The translations under genes were made by a program, and so were the position numbers. The notes beneath the pieces were generated by a model that did no database searches, was not told the DNA's origin, and saw only the letters and a list, made by a program, of their open reading frames with translations. Source: Shewanella sp. KX20019 (GTDB taxonomy: Bacteria; Pseudomonadota; Gammaproteobacteria; Enterobacterales; Shewanellaceae). Taken from it: a DNA stretch of 64,000 bases. Where the stretch lies: NCBI RefSeq assembly GCF_016757755.1, contig NZ_CP068437.1, positions 2,170,001 to 2,234,000 of the forward strand, in the 5' to 3' direction. This document shows, in pieces, positions 1-9,316 of this stretch. The first letter of the stretch is position 1; the number at the start of each line of letters is the position of its first letter.

Positions 1-387
1 ATAATATCTTCTCTGTTGTCATCAGGCATTGATCTATTTTGAGCTAACGCAGCCACTGAGTAACACATTCGCTCATTCTCAGTAGGTATTGCGAGGATCG
101 TGCCAACTCACAGAAGTACATTTATAGTGGGGTACTGGGTGGGAATAAACGGTTAACTCATTAAAGAACAACAAAGTAACCCTATTTGAGCATATGGTTT
201 CCTCAAATGAGGATATTGTATGTAAACCTGCTAGGGTTAAATCATCTGTCGAGGTCAATACCGACCTTGCAGAGCAAGTTGCGTGACGGTAGCTGATGTT
301 TGAAAGCTGGTATTAAACTTGTATAGCTAGTGAAACTAATAAAAAAATGCAATCTCAAGTATCTTGGGCTACATAAAAGAGTCGATT
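1..387. other. Left-edge intergenic stretch
   Basis: I see no complete gene here. On the minus strand a frame stays open from about position 105 to the left edge, roughly 33 codons with possible ATG codons, so the 5' end of a leftward gene cannot be excluded. It is too short to identify. The part nearest the kinase is AT-rich and should hold its promoter, but I see no clear -35/-10 pair. Confidence 0.35.
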
Positions 388-1959
388 ATGTCTATTAAAC
401 GTTATGTTTTTCTGTTGTTCGGAGCACTCATTCTTATGTTGGCTATAAGCCAGCTTTTTGTGGCTCAGTATTTTAAAACTCAACTTCAACAAGAGTTAGA
501 GCAAAGTTCAAAATCATTGTCTAAAAGTTTAGTGAGTGTAGTTATCCAAAGGGCGTCCGATATCGAGAGTTGGGAGTTTGCGCTACCAGAAGAAAGCGAA
601 TTTCTGACAGATATCGAAGAGAATGAAGAGTTTGTATTAGAACTCGATGAAGACATTGCCGATCTAGAACAAGAGATAGATAACCTTGCCCAGTCGTTAG
701 TAGAAATTAACGCGGATAAAGGCGCGTCAAAGCTGGAAGGTGATGACTACCAACAGCATCAAATGGCGTTACAAGAGAAAGTTCAAGCGCTACTAGAGAA
801 AGAGCGCCGTCATATGGAAGGTGAGCGAGAGAATTTACAGCAACTCAAACAAAAGGCGGCTAAAGAGTATCAGTTGAGAGTGGAGGAGAGTCTTGAAAAC
901 TTTGAGATCCATACTGATGATTGGTTGAAGGCCGGTCGAGTTTTGATCGTAGATGGCGATGAAGAAGACGGTATGCTCATACGCGAAGAGCGAAGCATAG
1001 AGTTGCCGAGTCAAGGCGCGAATCACCTGCTTGAGCGCTTTAGCGAGTCAGTACTATTTGTGATATTGCTGACGAGTATCATGGCACTTATCCTCGCGTA
1101 TTGGCTAAGCCATCATGTTACCGAGCCTTTAAGTGAATTAGCTCAGGGTCATCAAAAGTTGAGTGAGGGTAAATTTGGTACTCAGTTAAAAGAGCAAGGC
1201 GTTAAAGAGCTTAAACAGATCATGAATGGCTTTAACCGCATGAGCTTAGCATTGGAAAACTGGAATAAAAAAGAGCAACAGATGTCTCAGCAGCAACACC
1301 TTGCAGATCTCGGTCAAATTACCCGAGGTATCGCCCACAGCTTAAGAAACCCACTGCATACACTTGGATTGTTGTCAGAGCAAAGTATCTATACCGACTC
1401 CCAAAGCGAGCGTGAAGCGATAAACCAAAAGATGCAAAAGAAGATTGCTTTAATGGATAAGAGCATTCAATCGTTACTGACGCTTTCAAGTCATGAGGTA
1501 TTAAGAGACAAGCAGGTGCCACTCAATGCCATTGTACAAGACATTCTGCTAGAGCTATCTATCTCTGGCCTTAAACCTGAAGTGATTTTTGATGCAAATA
1601 ACCCAATAGCAGTTTACGGCGCAGAATCGGAGTTAAGAAGTATAGTGCATGCGGTACTGATCAATGCCGTTGAAGCTGGTGGTAAACAGATTCAGATAGA
1701 ACTGAACCAATCTGAGAAGGAAACATCTGTAGTGATAACAGATTGGGGAAAAGGAATAGATTCAGCGATTAAAAGCCAAATGTTTAAACCGCATATCACG
1801 ACAAAATCAGAAGGGTCAGGCATGGGGATTTACATCGCAAAACGCCTTATTGAGAGTCACTACAATGGCGACATCTACTATCAAGACAATCCGGAAGGGG
1901 GCACCATAGCAACCATTATCTTTGTCGAAGAACAGCCAGATCAAAAGGAAAATAATTGA
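388..1959 (+). CDS. Membrane sensor histidine kinase of an NtrB-like two-component pair
   Basis: An inner-membrane kinase that should sense a periplasmic signal and phosphorylate the regulator encoded next. From the ATG at 388 it is 523 residues; a TTG at 364 is in frame, but the first membrane segment then sits unusually far in, so I prefer the ATG. Membrane helices lie at about 5-24 and 221-240. They flank a periplasmic part that is strongly acidic and coiled-coil-like (many EE, QQ and EL steps). A HAMP linker follows, then the H box with His317 in RGIAHSLRNP. The ATPase part has an N box (NAVEAGG, about 425), a G1 box (DWGKGID) and a G2 box (GSGMGIYIAKRL, about 477). The stop overlaps the next start by one base (TGATG), so the two are translationally coupled. 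The signal sensed is unknown. Confidence 0.9.
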   Translation: MSIKRYVFLLFGALILMLAISQLFVAQYFKTQLQQELEQSSKSLSKSLVSVVIQRASDIESWEFALPEESEFLTDIEENEEFVLELDEDIADLEQEIDNLAQSLVEINADKGASKLEGDDYQQHQMALQEKVQALLEKERRHMEGERENLQQLKQKAAKEYQLRVEESLENFEIHTDDWLKAGRVLIVDGDEEDGMLIREERSIELPSQGANHLLERFSESVLFVILLTSIMALILAYWLSHHVTEPLSELAQGHQKLSEGKFGTQLKEQGVKELKQIMNGFNRMSLALENWNKKEQQMSQQQHLADLGQITRGIAHSLRNPLHTLGLLSEQSIYTDSQSEREAINQKMQKKIALMDKSIQSLLTLSSHEVLRDKQVPLNAIVQDILLELSISGLKPEVIFDANNPIAVYGAESELRSIVHAVLINAVEAGGKQIQIELNQSEKETSVVITDWGKGIDSAIKSQMFKPHITTKSEGSGMGIYIAKRLIESHYNGDIYYQDNPEGGTIATIIFVEEQPDQKENN

Positions 1960-3311
1960 TGAGTCAGCAACCTTTACATATTCTAGTAGTAGAAGATGAG
2001 CCGGATCAGCGCTCGCTCATTTGCCAAATGATGACAGCAAACAACTACGTTGTTAGTGAAGCTGACAGTGTTGAACAGGCCATTGTATTGCTCAAAAAGA
2101 GTGTACCGGATCTGATATTTTCAGATTGGAAGCTTGGACAGTTAACGGGTATGGATCTGCTAACGTTTGTGAGACGCGAACATGCAGACTTAGGGTTTAT
2201 TATCGCCACAGCCTACGGAACCATCACTCATGCTGTGGACGCTATGCAAGCTGGCGCAGATGATTACCTTTCCAAACCTTATCAACGTCAATCATTGTTC
2301 ATGGCGATTGAGAAAGTGGCTAAGTCATTAAAGCTAAAACAACACAATAGACGCTTAGCATCGGAGCTTTCACAGCAACAGGAGTTGGTGGGCATAGTCG
2401 GTAAAGCGCCTTGCATGCAAAAGGTATATACGCGAGTGCAACGAGTTAGCGCTACAGATGCCACAGTGTTAATTGGGGGGGAAAGCGGTACAGGTAAAGA
2501 GCTTGCCGCAAGAGCCTTGTATCAACTATCGCAAAGACACCATAAACCTTTTGTCGCAATCAATTGCGGTGCTATACCGGAAAGTTTAGCGGAATCTGAG
2601 TTATTTGGAGCTGAGAGAGGGGCCTTTACGGGAGCCACAAGTCAAAAAATCGGTAAACTCGAAGCTGCCAATGGCGGCACTATCTTCTTAGATGAAATTG
2701 GTGATTTACCCTTGTTACAACAAACCAAATTACTTCGTTTTTTACAAGAAGGGGTTATCTCTCGGCTAGGACAAAATGGTGAGATCAAGCTTGATGTCAG
2801 AGTCATCGCGGCAACTCATAGGGACTTACGCACCGAAGTGGCCGAAGGGCGTTTTAGAGAAGATCTTTTCTACCGCTTAAATGTGGTTCCGATTGAGATG
2901 CCGCCACTGCGCGAGCGTAAAGAGGATATCGGTCGACTAATTGAACATTTCTTGAAAATTCATGGGGGTCAATACGGTCTTGAAGCCGCGAATTTAAGTG
3001 CAGTAACGGTAAAAGCCTTGTTAGATTATCCATGGCCAGGCAATGTCCGCGAGCTGTCAAATCGTATCGAACGTTTTGTATTACTCGGTGATGAAGATGA
3101 GTTAGTCGAAGAGCTAAGTCGTCAACCTCAACCCCTCAACACCAACCAGTTTTTGCTGCCTGAAACTGGCATAGAGTGGGAGATTTTTGAGAAAGACTGT
3201 TTAGAACAAGCGATGAGTAGACATCAAGGCAACCGTACAAAAGCCGCTAAGTTTTTAGGGCTGAGTTACAAAGCATTTTTATATCGATTAGATAAGCACC
3301 AACTAGTGTAG
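1959..3311 (+). CDS. Sigma-54-dependent response regulator (NtrC family)
   Basis: A 450-residue activator of sigma-54 RNA polymerase, the partner of the kinase just upstream. The receiver domain (about 5-120) has the acidic pocket EDE, phospho-acceptor Asp56 in FSDWKLG and the conserved Lys in SKPY. The AAA+ domain (about 145-375) has Walker A GGESGTGKE, the sigma-54 contact loop GAFTGA and Walker B IFLDEIGD. A Fis-type helix-turn-helix ends the protein (NRTKAAKFLGLSYKAF). ATG 1959 is preferred over TTG 1956 because AAAAGGAAA precedes it at a suitable distance. Target genes are not evident. The nos operon begins 477 bases downstream, but its promoter region shows an FNR-like site rather than a clear -24/-12 element, so adjacency alone does not make this the nos regulator. 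Confidence 0.92.
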   Translation: MSQQPLHILVVEDEPDQRSLICQMMTANNYVVSEADSVEQAIVLLKKSVPDLIFSDWKLGQLTGMDLLTFVRREHADLGFIIATAYGTITHAVDAMQAGADDYLSKPYQRQSLFMAIEKVAKSLKLKQHNRRLASELSQQQELVGIVGKAPCMQKVYTRVQRVSATDATVLIGGESGTGKELAARALYQLSQRHHKPFVAINCGAIPESLAESELFGAERGAFTGATSQKIGKLEAANGGTIFLDEIGDLPLLQQTKLLRFLQEGVISRLGQNGEIKLDVRVIAATHRDLRTEVAEGRFREDLFYRLNVVPIEMPPLRERKEDIGRLIEHFLKIHGGQYGLEAANLSAVTVKALLDYPWPGNVRELSNRIERFVLLGDEDELVEELSRQPQPLNTNQFLLPETGIEWEIFEKDCLEQAMSRHQGNRTKAAKFLGLSYKAFLYRLDKHQLV

Positions 3312-3787
3312 CAGGTGCTGCTAAAAGCTCATATGCTTTACTCTATGCAGTTGATTTATAGGGTGAAGATGTCATTTGTGGTAATCAATGCAAGCAACGA
3401 AGAGGGGAAATGTCAGTTGTGCTGGAGCAATAAAATACCTAGTTTAAAGGCGATTAACTTCCCGCTGAACCCTACACCTTCAGGTATGATGGCCATATAC
3501 CCATTCATAACCATCTCCTGTTAGCTGCTTTCTTACATCGCCTGACAGCTATTTTATCCAGAGTGAGTCAGGCTATATTCTAAAAAATATAAGCTCTGCA
3601 GCCCTAGTCTTCTCTTATATCGATAGTTAACATCTTTTTAAATATTACCCAGTAATCGCAACATAACTGCGTTAATTTTGATCTCGCTCAAGTCAAACCT
3701 TTAAACATATAATTATTATGCACCTTAAGTTCTTGTGGTGCGGCATTTTGTCGCACCCCAATTATTGTCTATTTAAGGAGCTAATTG
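3312..3787. other. Intergenic region upstream of nosR
   Basis: No convincing gene. A 69-codon frame directly after the regulator has unusual composition and no ribosome-binding site. A minus-strand frame near 3400-3510 begins after GGAG but runs only about 33 codons. The right half carries the putative nos promoter, annotated separately. Confidence 0.5.
3678..3719 (+). promoter_or_regulatory. FNR/EtrA/DNR-like box and promoter of the nos operon
   Basis: TTGATCTCGCTCAA at 3678-3691 matches the FNR/CRP-family palindrome TTGAT-N4-ATCAA with one mismatch in the right half. A -10-like TATTAT at 3714-3719 would put the transcription start near 3726. The box centre would then lie near -41.5, the position used by class II FNR-type activators. 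The site and spacing are read from sequence. That EtrA/FNR or an NnrR/DNR-type regulator binds it is inference from how nos operons are usually controlled. Confidence 0.55.
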
Positions 3788-5920
3788 GTGCCAAAGTCAT
3801 TTTCATACACCAATGTTTTCTTTGGTTTTTTATTAGGCATACTGCTTAATTTAAACTTCATTTCGCCTAGTTTTGCACTATTTGTCAGTCCTCCAAAGGA
3901 ACCTGAACCTATCATCGAGGCTATTTTTCCCCAAGCGACTCATATATCAGATAAAAAAGGTGAGTTACCACTTTGGACCATCTTTAAGGATCAGCAGATC
4001 TTAGGTTATGCCTTCGAAACTAACGATATCGCGAGAATTCCTGCTTACTCGGGAGAGCCGATTAATATCTTGGTCGCCATCGATCCTCTCGGCCAATATT
4101 TAGCGGCTAAGGTGTTAGAGCATCATGAACCTATTATTCTGGCAGGGATCCCGGAAAGTAAGTTATGGAAATTTACCGAACAGTACACTGGACTGTCGGT
4201 GAGAGACCGACTCAAAGTTGGCGGTAATGAGAGTCAGGGGTATGTGGGTATCGATGGTTTATCGGGGGCTACAGTCACCGTGATGGTGATGAATGTCGCG
4301 ATTACCAAAGCTGCTACCAAAGCCGCACAGTCTTTAGGGATCATCGACAAGCAATCTGCGGTCATCCAGCCCCCTTCAACCATCAAAGCCGATGTTTTCG
4401 AGCATGCTAGCTGGTTAACACTTACTGGCGATGGTTCTATTCGTCGGCTCTATCTCGATAGAGCCAGCGTCGATAAGGCGTTTGAAGGTACAGCGGCCGA
4501 GCATGTTGATGAAGCTAATCCAGAGCAGAAAAATGACAGATTTGCGGAACTTTATTTCACTTTAGTGGATATTCCCACCATAGGTAAAAACTTGCTTGGT
4601 GAAGCTGATTACCTGTGGCTGACCGAATCACTCGAGCCAGGAGAGCATTTGTTGGGCTTATTTGGTAATGGCTACTCTTTCAAGGGGTCTGGCTATGTGC
4701 GTGGAGGGATCTTCGACCGAATTCAGCTACATCAAAACGAAAATTCAATTGCCTTCAGAGACTTAGATCATGAGCGTATTACCGATCTTTATATTCAGGG
4801 AGTGCCTAGGTTTACCGAGATGTCGATCTTTAAAATCAGGGCTCAGCATGAGTTCGACCCAGGAGCTGACTGGCAACTTGAGTTGTTAGTCAGGCGGCAA
4901 ACCGGTCCGGTCGATAGCCTGTTTACCAGTTTCAAGGGGAGCTATGACATGTTAGATAAATATGTTGATACTCCGCCGGCTATTGTCCCCGAACCTGAGA
5001 TGGCGCTGACTCAGCAGGTGTGGCTCGAAAGACAGGTCGAAGTTATCGCCTTGCTAGTATTGTTGTTGGTGCTGTTACTCATCTTATTCTTTCAGGACAT
5101 ATTGGTACGCCATCCTACCTTTATGCATCGTCTTCGCCACGGCTTCTTAGTGGTGACAGTCGTTCTGATTGGTTGGAGCTGGGGCGGTCAGTTGTCAGTT
5201 GTGAATGTGTTCACCTTCCTGCAGGCTCTGATGGGTGAGTTCTCCTGGGATCTGTTCTTGCTTGATCCGATTATATTCATCCTATGGTCAGCTGCAGCGG
5301 TAACCATTTTACTGTGGGGGCGAGCCGTTTACTGTGGCTGGCTCTGTCCATTCGGCGCACTGCAAGAGCTGGCGAACGTATTTGGTCGATATATAAAGCT
5401 ACCTCAGTTTGAGCTGCCCTTCGCGGTTCATGAAAGACTCTGGGCAATCAAATACCTCATTTTACTCGTGCTGTTCGGAGTGTCACTCGACTCTTTAGCG
5501 CTCGCCGAGCAATTTGCTGAAGTCGAACCCTTTAAAACCACTTTTTTGCTTAAATTTGACCGTCAGTGGCCATTCGTGGCTTGGGCTGTTTTTCTGATCC
5601 TTATCAGTTTGTTTAATCGCAAGACCTTCTGCCGTTACCTGTGCCCGTTGGGGGCTGCTCTGTCGGTGAGTAACAGCATTCGTCTGTTCGATTGGCTCAA
5701 GCGACGTCCTGAGTGCGGTAGCCCGTGTAAGACCTGCGCTAAAGAGTGCGAAATTCAAGCCATTCAACCCGATGGTGTTATTAATATGCGTGAGTGTCAT
5801 TACTGTTTAGATTGCCAGATCACCTATTTTAATGATGAGAAGTGCCCACCGTTGAAAAAAATAGCGCGTAAGAAGCGCCAAAGTCGTGAACAAGAGATAG
5901 CCGTGGTAGTGACCGAATAA
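3788..5920 (+). CDS. nosR: NosR, membrane flavo-iron-sulfur protein for N2O reduction
   Basis: Polytopic protein needed for expression and electron supply of nitrous-oxide reductase. An N-terminal signal/anchor (about 10-30) precedes a periplasmic FMN-binding domain with the flavinylation-type motif GLSGATVT (about residue 160). A hydrophobic central part follows. The C-terminal polyferredoxin part has paired motifs CGWLCPFGA and CRYLCPLGA, then two ferredoxin-like clusters (CGSPCKTCAKEC and CHYCLDC, the latter ending near EKCPP). The length of 710 residues is normal for NosR. GTG 3788 is chosen because AAGGAG at 3775-3780 sits seven bases upstream; the in-frame TTG at 3785 is too close. It is the first gene of a co-directional nos cluster. 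Confidence 0.95.
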   Translation: MPKSFSYTNVFFGFLLGILLNLNFISPSFALFVSPPKEPEPIIEAIFPQATHISDKKGELPLWTIFKDQQILGYAFETNDIARIPAYSGEPINILVAIDPLGQYLAAKVLEHHEPIILAGIPESKLWKFTEQYTGLSVRDRLKVGGNESQGYVGIDGLSGATVTVMVMNVAITKAATKAAQSLGIIDKQSAVIQPPSTIKADVFEHASWLTLTGDGSIRRLYLDRASVDKAFEGTAAEHVDEANPEQKNDRFAELYFTLVDIPTIGKNLLGEADYLWLTESLEPGEHLLGLFGNGYSFKGSGYVRGGIFDRIQLHQNENSIAFRDLDHERITDLYIQGVPRFTEMSIFKIRAQHEFDPGADWQLELLVRRQTGPVDSLFTSFKGSYDMLDKYVDTPPAIVPEPEMALTQQVWLERQVEVIALLVLLLVLLLILFFQDILVRHPTFMHRLRHGFLVVTVVLIGWSWGGQLSVVNVFTFLQALMGEFSWDLFLLDPIIFILWSAAAVTILLWGRAVYCGWLCPFGALQELANVFGRYIKLPQFELPFAVHERLWAIKYLILLVLFGVSLDSLALAEQFAEVEPFKTTFLLKFDRQWPFVAWAVFLILISLFNRKTFCRYLCPLGAALSVSNSIRLFDWLKRRPECGSPCKTCAKECEIQAIQPDGVINMRECHYCLDCQITYFNDEKCPPLKKIARKKRQSREQEIAVVVTE

Positions 5921-5996
5921 CAGTAAAATCTATATTAAAACAGAGTGTTGTAAATATTAAGATAATAGCAAATCAACAAGATATGGAGAAGTGACT

Positions 5997-7901
5997 ATGC
6001 AGGATAAAAGCAGTGATTCTAGCTCAGTTCAGACAGCAGAACTTGAGTTGCAAAGTATTGAAAGACGAAAGTTTATCAGTAAAACCGCAATGCTTGGCGC
6101 TGGCGCCGTCGCGGCCCCAATGACGGCTGCAATGTTTGCCTCTATGGCTAAAGCACAGGCGGCAGAAGCGTCGAACAGTCCTTTTGTTCACCCCGGGGAT
6201 CTGGACGAGTACTATGGTTTTTGGAGTGGTGGTCATTCCGGTGAGGTTCGTATCATGGGGATCCCATCTATGCGCGAGCTGATGCGCATTCCAGTGTTTA
6301 ATATCGACAGCGCGACAGGTTGGGGGCTGACCAATGAAAGTAAGCGCATTAAAGGGGAAAGTGCTCACTTACTCGCTGGAGATTCACACCACCCACATAT
6401 GAGTATGACGGACGGTCGCTATGACGGAAAATATGTCTTTATCAACGACAAGGCTAATTCAAGGGTAGCTCGGATCCGTTGCGATGTGATGAAAACAGAT
6501 AAGATGATCACAGTACCCAATGTTCAGGCGATTCATGGTTTAAGGGTGCAAAAGGTCCCCTTTACCAAGTATGTGATCTGTAATGGTGAATTTGAGATCC
6601 CGATGGACAATAACGGCAAAGAAACATTAGAAGATGTCTCTACCTATCGCTCATTGTTTAATGTTATCGATGCCGAGAAGATGGAAGTGACCTTTCAGGT
6701 GATGGTCGATGGTAACTTAGATAATACCGATGCCGACTATGATGGTAAGTATTTCGCGTCTACTTGTTATAACTCAGAGATGGGGATGAATCTGGGCGAA
6801 ATGATGACAGCCGAGCGAGATCATGTGGTGGTCTTTAATCTGGCACGTTGTGAAGCTGCGCTAAAGGCTGGAAAATTTAAAACCTATAATGGTAACAAGG
6901 TGCCAGTTCTTGACGGTCGTAAAGGCTCAGAACTAACCCGCTATATTCCTGTGCCTAAGTCTCCGCATGGTATGAACACATCGCCAAACGGCAAGTATTT
7001 TGTGGCTAACGGTAAGTTATCGCCGACGGTGTCAATTATAGCTATCGCCAAGTTAGATGCGCTGTTTAGCGATAAGATTGAGCCTCGTGACACCATAGTC
7101 GCTGAGCCTGAATTGGGACTCGGTCCACTGCATACAGCATTTGATAATAAGGGTAACGCGTATACCACGCTCTTCCTCGACAGCCAGATAGCTAAGTGGA
7201 ATGTTGAAGATGCCATCAAGGCCTATAACGGCGAAAAAGTTAACTACCTGCGTCAGAAGCTGGATGTTCATTATCAACCGGGCCATAACCATACCTCACA
7301 AGGAGAGACACGTGATGCGGATGGAAAATGGCTGGTGTCACTGTGTAAATTTTCAAAAGACCGCTTCTTGCCTGTTGGGCCATTGCGTCCGGAAAATGAT
7401 CAGCTAATCGATATCTCTGGCGATGAGATGAAGCTAGTTCACGATGGGCCCACTTTCGCCGAGCCTCATGATTGCATGATGGTGCATCGCAGTAAGATTA
7501 AGCCTAAAAAACTCTGGACCCGTGACGATCCTATTTTTGCCGAAACTGTTGCAATGGCGAAAAGAGACGGGGTGACGTTGGAGCAGGACAATAAAGTCAT
7601 TCGTAACGGCAAAAAGGTCACTGTCTATATGACCTCCATTGCACCGGCTTTTGGTATGTATGAGTTTAAGGTGAAACTAGGCGATGAGGTCACTGTGGTC
7701 GTGACTAACTTAGACAGAGTCGAAGACGTGACCCATGGATTCTGTATGACAAATCATGGAGTACAGATGGAAATTGGTCCTCAGGCGACTTCATCTATCA
7801 CCTTCGTGGCGGATAAGCCCGGTGTGCAGTGGTACTACTGTAACTGGTTCTGTCATGCCCTTCATATGGAGATGCGTGGTCGCATGTTAGTAGAAGCTTA
7901 G
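5997..7901 (+). CDS. nosZ: Nitrous-oxide reductase NosZ, Tat-exported
   Basis: The periplasmic multicopper enzyme that reduces N2O to N2. The N-terminus has a twin-arginine signal (ERRKFISK) followed by an Ala-rich hydrophobic stretch ending near AKAQAAEA, which points to the Tat-dependent, clade I type. Putative CuZ histidines lie in HHPHMS, IHGLRV, SPHGMN, GPLHTAF, PGHNHTSQ and EPHD. The C-terminal cupredoxin domain has the CuA motif CNWFCHALHMEM (C-x3-C-x3-H-x2-M) with an upstream DVTHGF histidine. ATG 5997 follows TGGAGA at 5984-5989; GTG 5991 is an unlikely alternative. All copper-site motifs look intact, so an active enzyme is expected (634 residues). Confidence 0.97.
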   Translation: MQDKSSDSSSVQTAELELQSIERRKFISKTAMLGAGAVAAPMTAAMFASMAKAQAAEASNSPFVHPGDLDEYYGFWSGGHSGEVRIMGIPSMRELMRIPVFNIDSATGWGLTNESKRIKGESAHLLAGDSHHPHMSMTDGRYDGKYVFINDKANSRVARIRCDVMKTDKMITVPNVQAIHGLRVQKVPFTKYVICNGEFEIPMDNNGKETLEDVSTYRSLFNVIDAEKMEVTFQVMVDGNLDNTDADYDGKYFASTCYNSEMGMNLGEMMTAERDHVVVFNLARCEAALKAGKFKTYNGNKVPVLDGRKGSELTRYIPVPKSPHGMNTSPNGKYFVANGKLSPTVSIIAIAKLDALFSDKIEPRDTIVAEPELGLGPLHTAFDNKGNAYTTLFLDSQIAKWNVEDAIKAYNGEKVNYLRQKLDVHYQPGHNHTSQGETRDADGKWLVSLCKFSKDRFLPVGPLRPENDQLIDISGDEMKLVHDGPTFAEPHDCMMVHRSKIKPKKLWTRDDPIFAETVAMAKRDGVTLEQDNKVIRNGKKVTVYMTSIAPAFGMYEFKVKLGDEVTVVVTNLDRVEDVTHGFCMTNHGVQMEIGPQATSSITFVADKPGVQWYYCNWFCHALHMEMRGRMLVEA

Positions 7902-8005
7902 TGTAAACCGACAGGCCCTGATATATCGGGGCCTGAATAAGCACTTATACCGATTGGTATTACTATTTTACTTATCGTTCGGAGAAGAGGAATACAAGTA
8001 TCGAA

Positions 8006-9313
8006 ATGTTAAAGCCACTATTAATTTTCTTTATCCTGATGTTCCACTGCGCTGGCAATGCTACGCAGATACGCGTCACGCCAGAGGATGATCTTCAAGT
8101 CATGCTGGATAATGCCGTTGACGGCGACACCTTAATACTCTCATCGGGTAAGTATGTGGGAAATTTCGTGGTCTCACGGGCCATTACGCTTACCGGCCAG
8201 CAAGGTGCGCTCATAGATGCTGATGGACAGGGGCATGCCTTGCAGCTGAAAAGTGCCAATATTGTGCTGGAAAAGCTGCAGATACAGAACTGGGGTCATG
8301 ACTTGACTGCACAAGACTCGGGGATCTATTCAGATAAATCGGCCACAGATCTCATTATCAGGGACAACAGACTTACTGGCGATGGTTTTGGGATATGGCT
8401 GCAAAAGGGTCGTAATATTAAGGTCTTCGACAATGAAATTGTAGGCAATCCAAATTTGAGGTCGACCGATCGTGGTAACGGGATCCAATTGTCGATAGTC
8501 CAAGATGTTGAGGTGTCGGGTAATAGTATTAGTCACACCCGAGATGGACTTTACATTATTTCTAGCCAAAATAACCTGTTGCATAACAATACCATGCATG
8601 ATCTGCGTTATGGCATCCATTACATGTATTCTCACAGTAACGAGGTGAAGAGTAACCTGGCCTATAATACTCGAGCAGGTTACGCGCTGATGAGTTCACG
8701 CATGCTTACCGTCACCGGCAATGTGAGTCGTGACAGCGAGGATTATGGTTTTTTACTGAATTTTATTACTTCGTCCGAGATCAGCCATAATCAGATTTTC
8801 AATGTGTGGACCAAGCCAGAACATAAGGTCCTAGGCCGGGAGGGCAAGGGACTGTTCATCTATAACTCGGCATATAACACGGTTAGCAATAACCTGATAA
8901 ACACCGCCGAGATAGGCATCCACCTCACCGCAGGTTCGGAAAATACTAAAGTTTATAACAACAGTTTTATCAACAATCCATTACAAGTGAAGTACGTTGC
9001 AAATCGTGAAGAGGAGTGGAGCCATGAAGGGGTTGGAAACTTCTGGAGTAATTATCTCGGCTGGGATCTAAACAATGATGGCAAGGGTGATAGCGCGTTC
9101 GAACCTAACGATGGTATTGATAGATTAGTCTGGCAGTATCCGGAAGCTAAGGTTCTGCTGGATAGCCCGGCGATACTTATTCTGAGATGGATACAGACTC
9201 AGTTTCCTGTGCTCAAGCCCCCAGGAGTGAAAGATAGCTTTCCTCTAATGCAAGCGCCGTCGGTCATGGGCGTTGACGACGGTCCAATTATCAATTTAGT
9301 GAAGCAGGATTAG
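8006..9313 (+). CDS. nosD: NosD, periplasmic copper-site maturation protein
   Basis: A right-handed parallel beta-helix protein (CASH/PbH1 repeats) that works with NosF and NosY in assembling the CuZ centre of NosZ. A Sec signal (hydrophobic residues 5-17, cleavage near GNA) precedes many short repeats of the form NxI/V and DNxxxG, for example SGNSISHTRDGLYI and LLHNNTMHD. The length of 435 residues is usual for NosD. It lies about 100 bases after nosZ and three bases before nosF. Confidence 0.93.
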   Translation: MLKPLLIFFILMFHCAGNATQIRVTPEDDLQVMLDNAVDGDTLILSSGKYVGNFVVSRAITLTGQQGALIDADGQGHALQLKSANIVLEKLQIQNWGHDLTAQDSGIYSDKSATDLIIRDNRLTGDGFGIWLQKGRNIKVFDNEIVGNPNLRSTDRGNGIQLSIVQDVEVSGNSISHTRDGLYIISSQNNLLHNNTMHDLRYGIHYMYSHSNEVKSNLAYNTRAGYALMSSRMLTVTGNVSRDSEDYGFLLNFITSSEISHNQIFNVWTKPEHKVLGREGKGLFIYNSAYNTVSNNLINTAEIGIHLTAGSENTKVYNNSFINNPLQVKYVANREEEWSHEGVGNFWSNYLGWDLNNDGKGDSAFEPNDGIDRLVWQYPEAKVLLDSPAILILRWIQTQFPVLKPPGVKDSFPLMQAPSVMGVDDGPIINLVKQD

Positions 9314-9316
9314 CGT

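Noticed and set aside
1..110. Possible leftward gene running off the window
   Set aside because: Only about 33 codons are visible, so neither coding nature nor family can be judged.
3315..3524. A 69-codon rightward frame after the response regulator
   Set aside because: No ribosome-binding site, odd amino-acid make-up, and it lies in what looks like promoter DNA.
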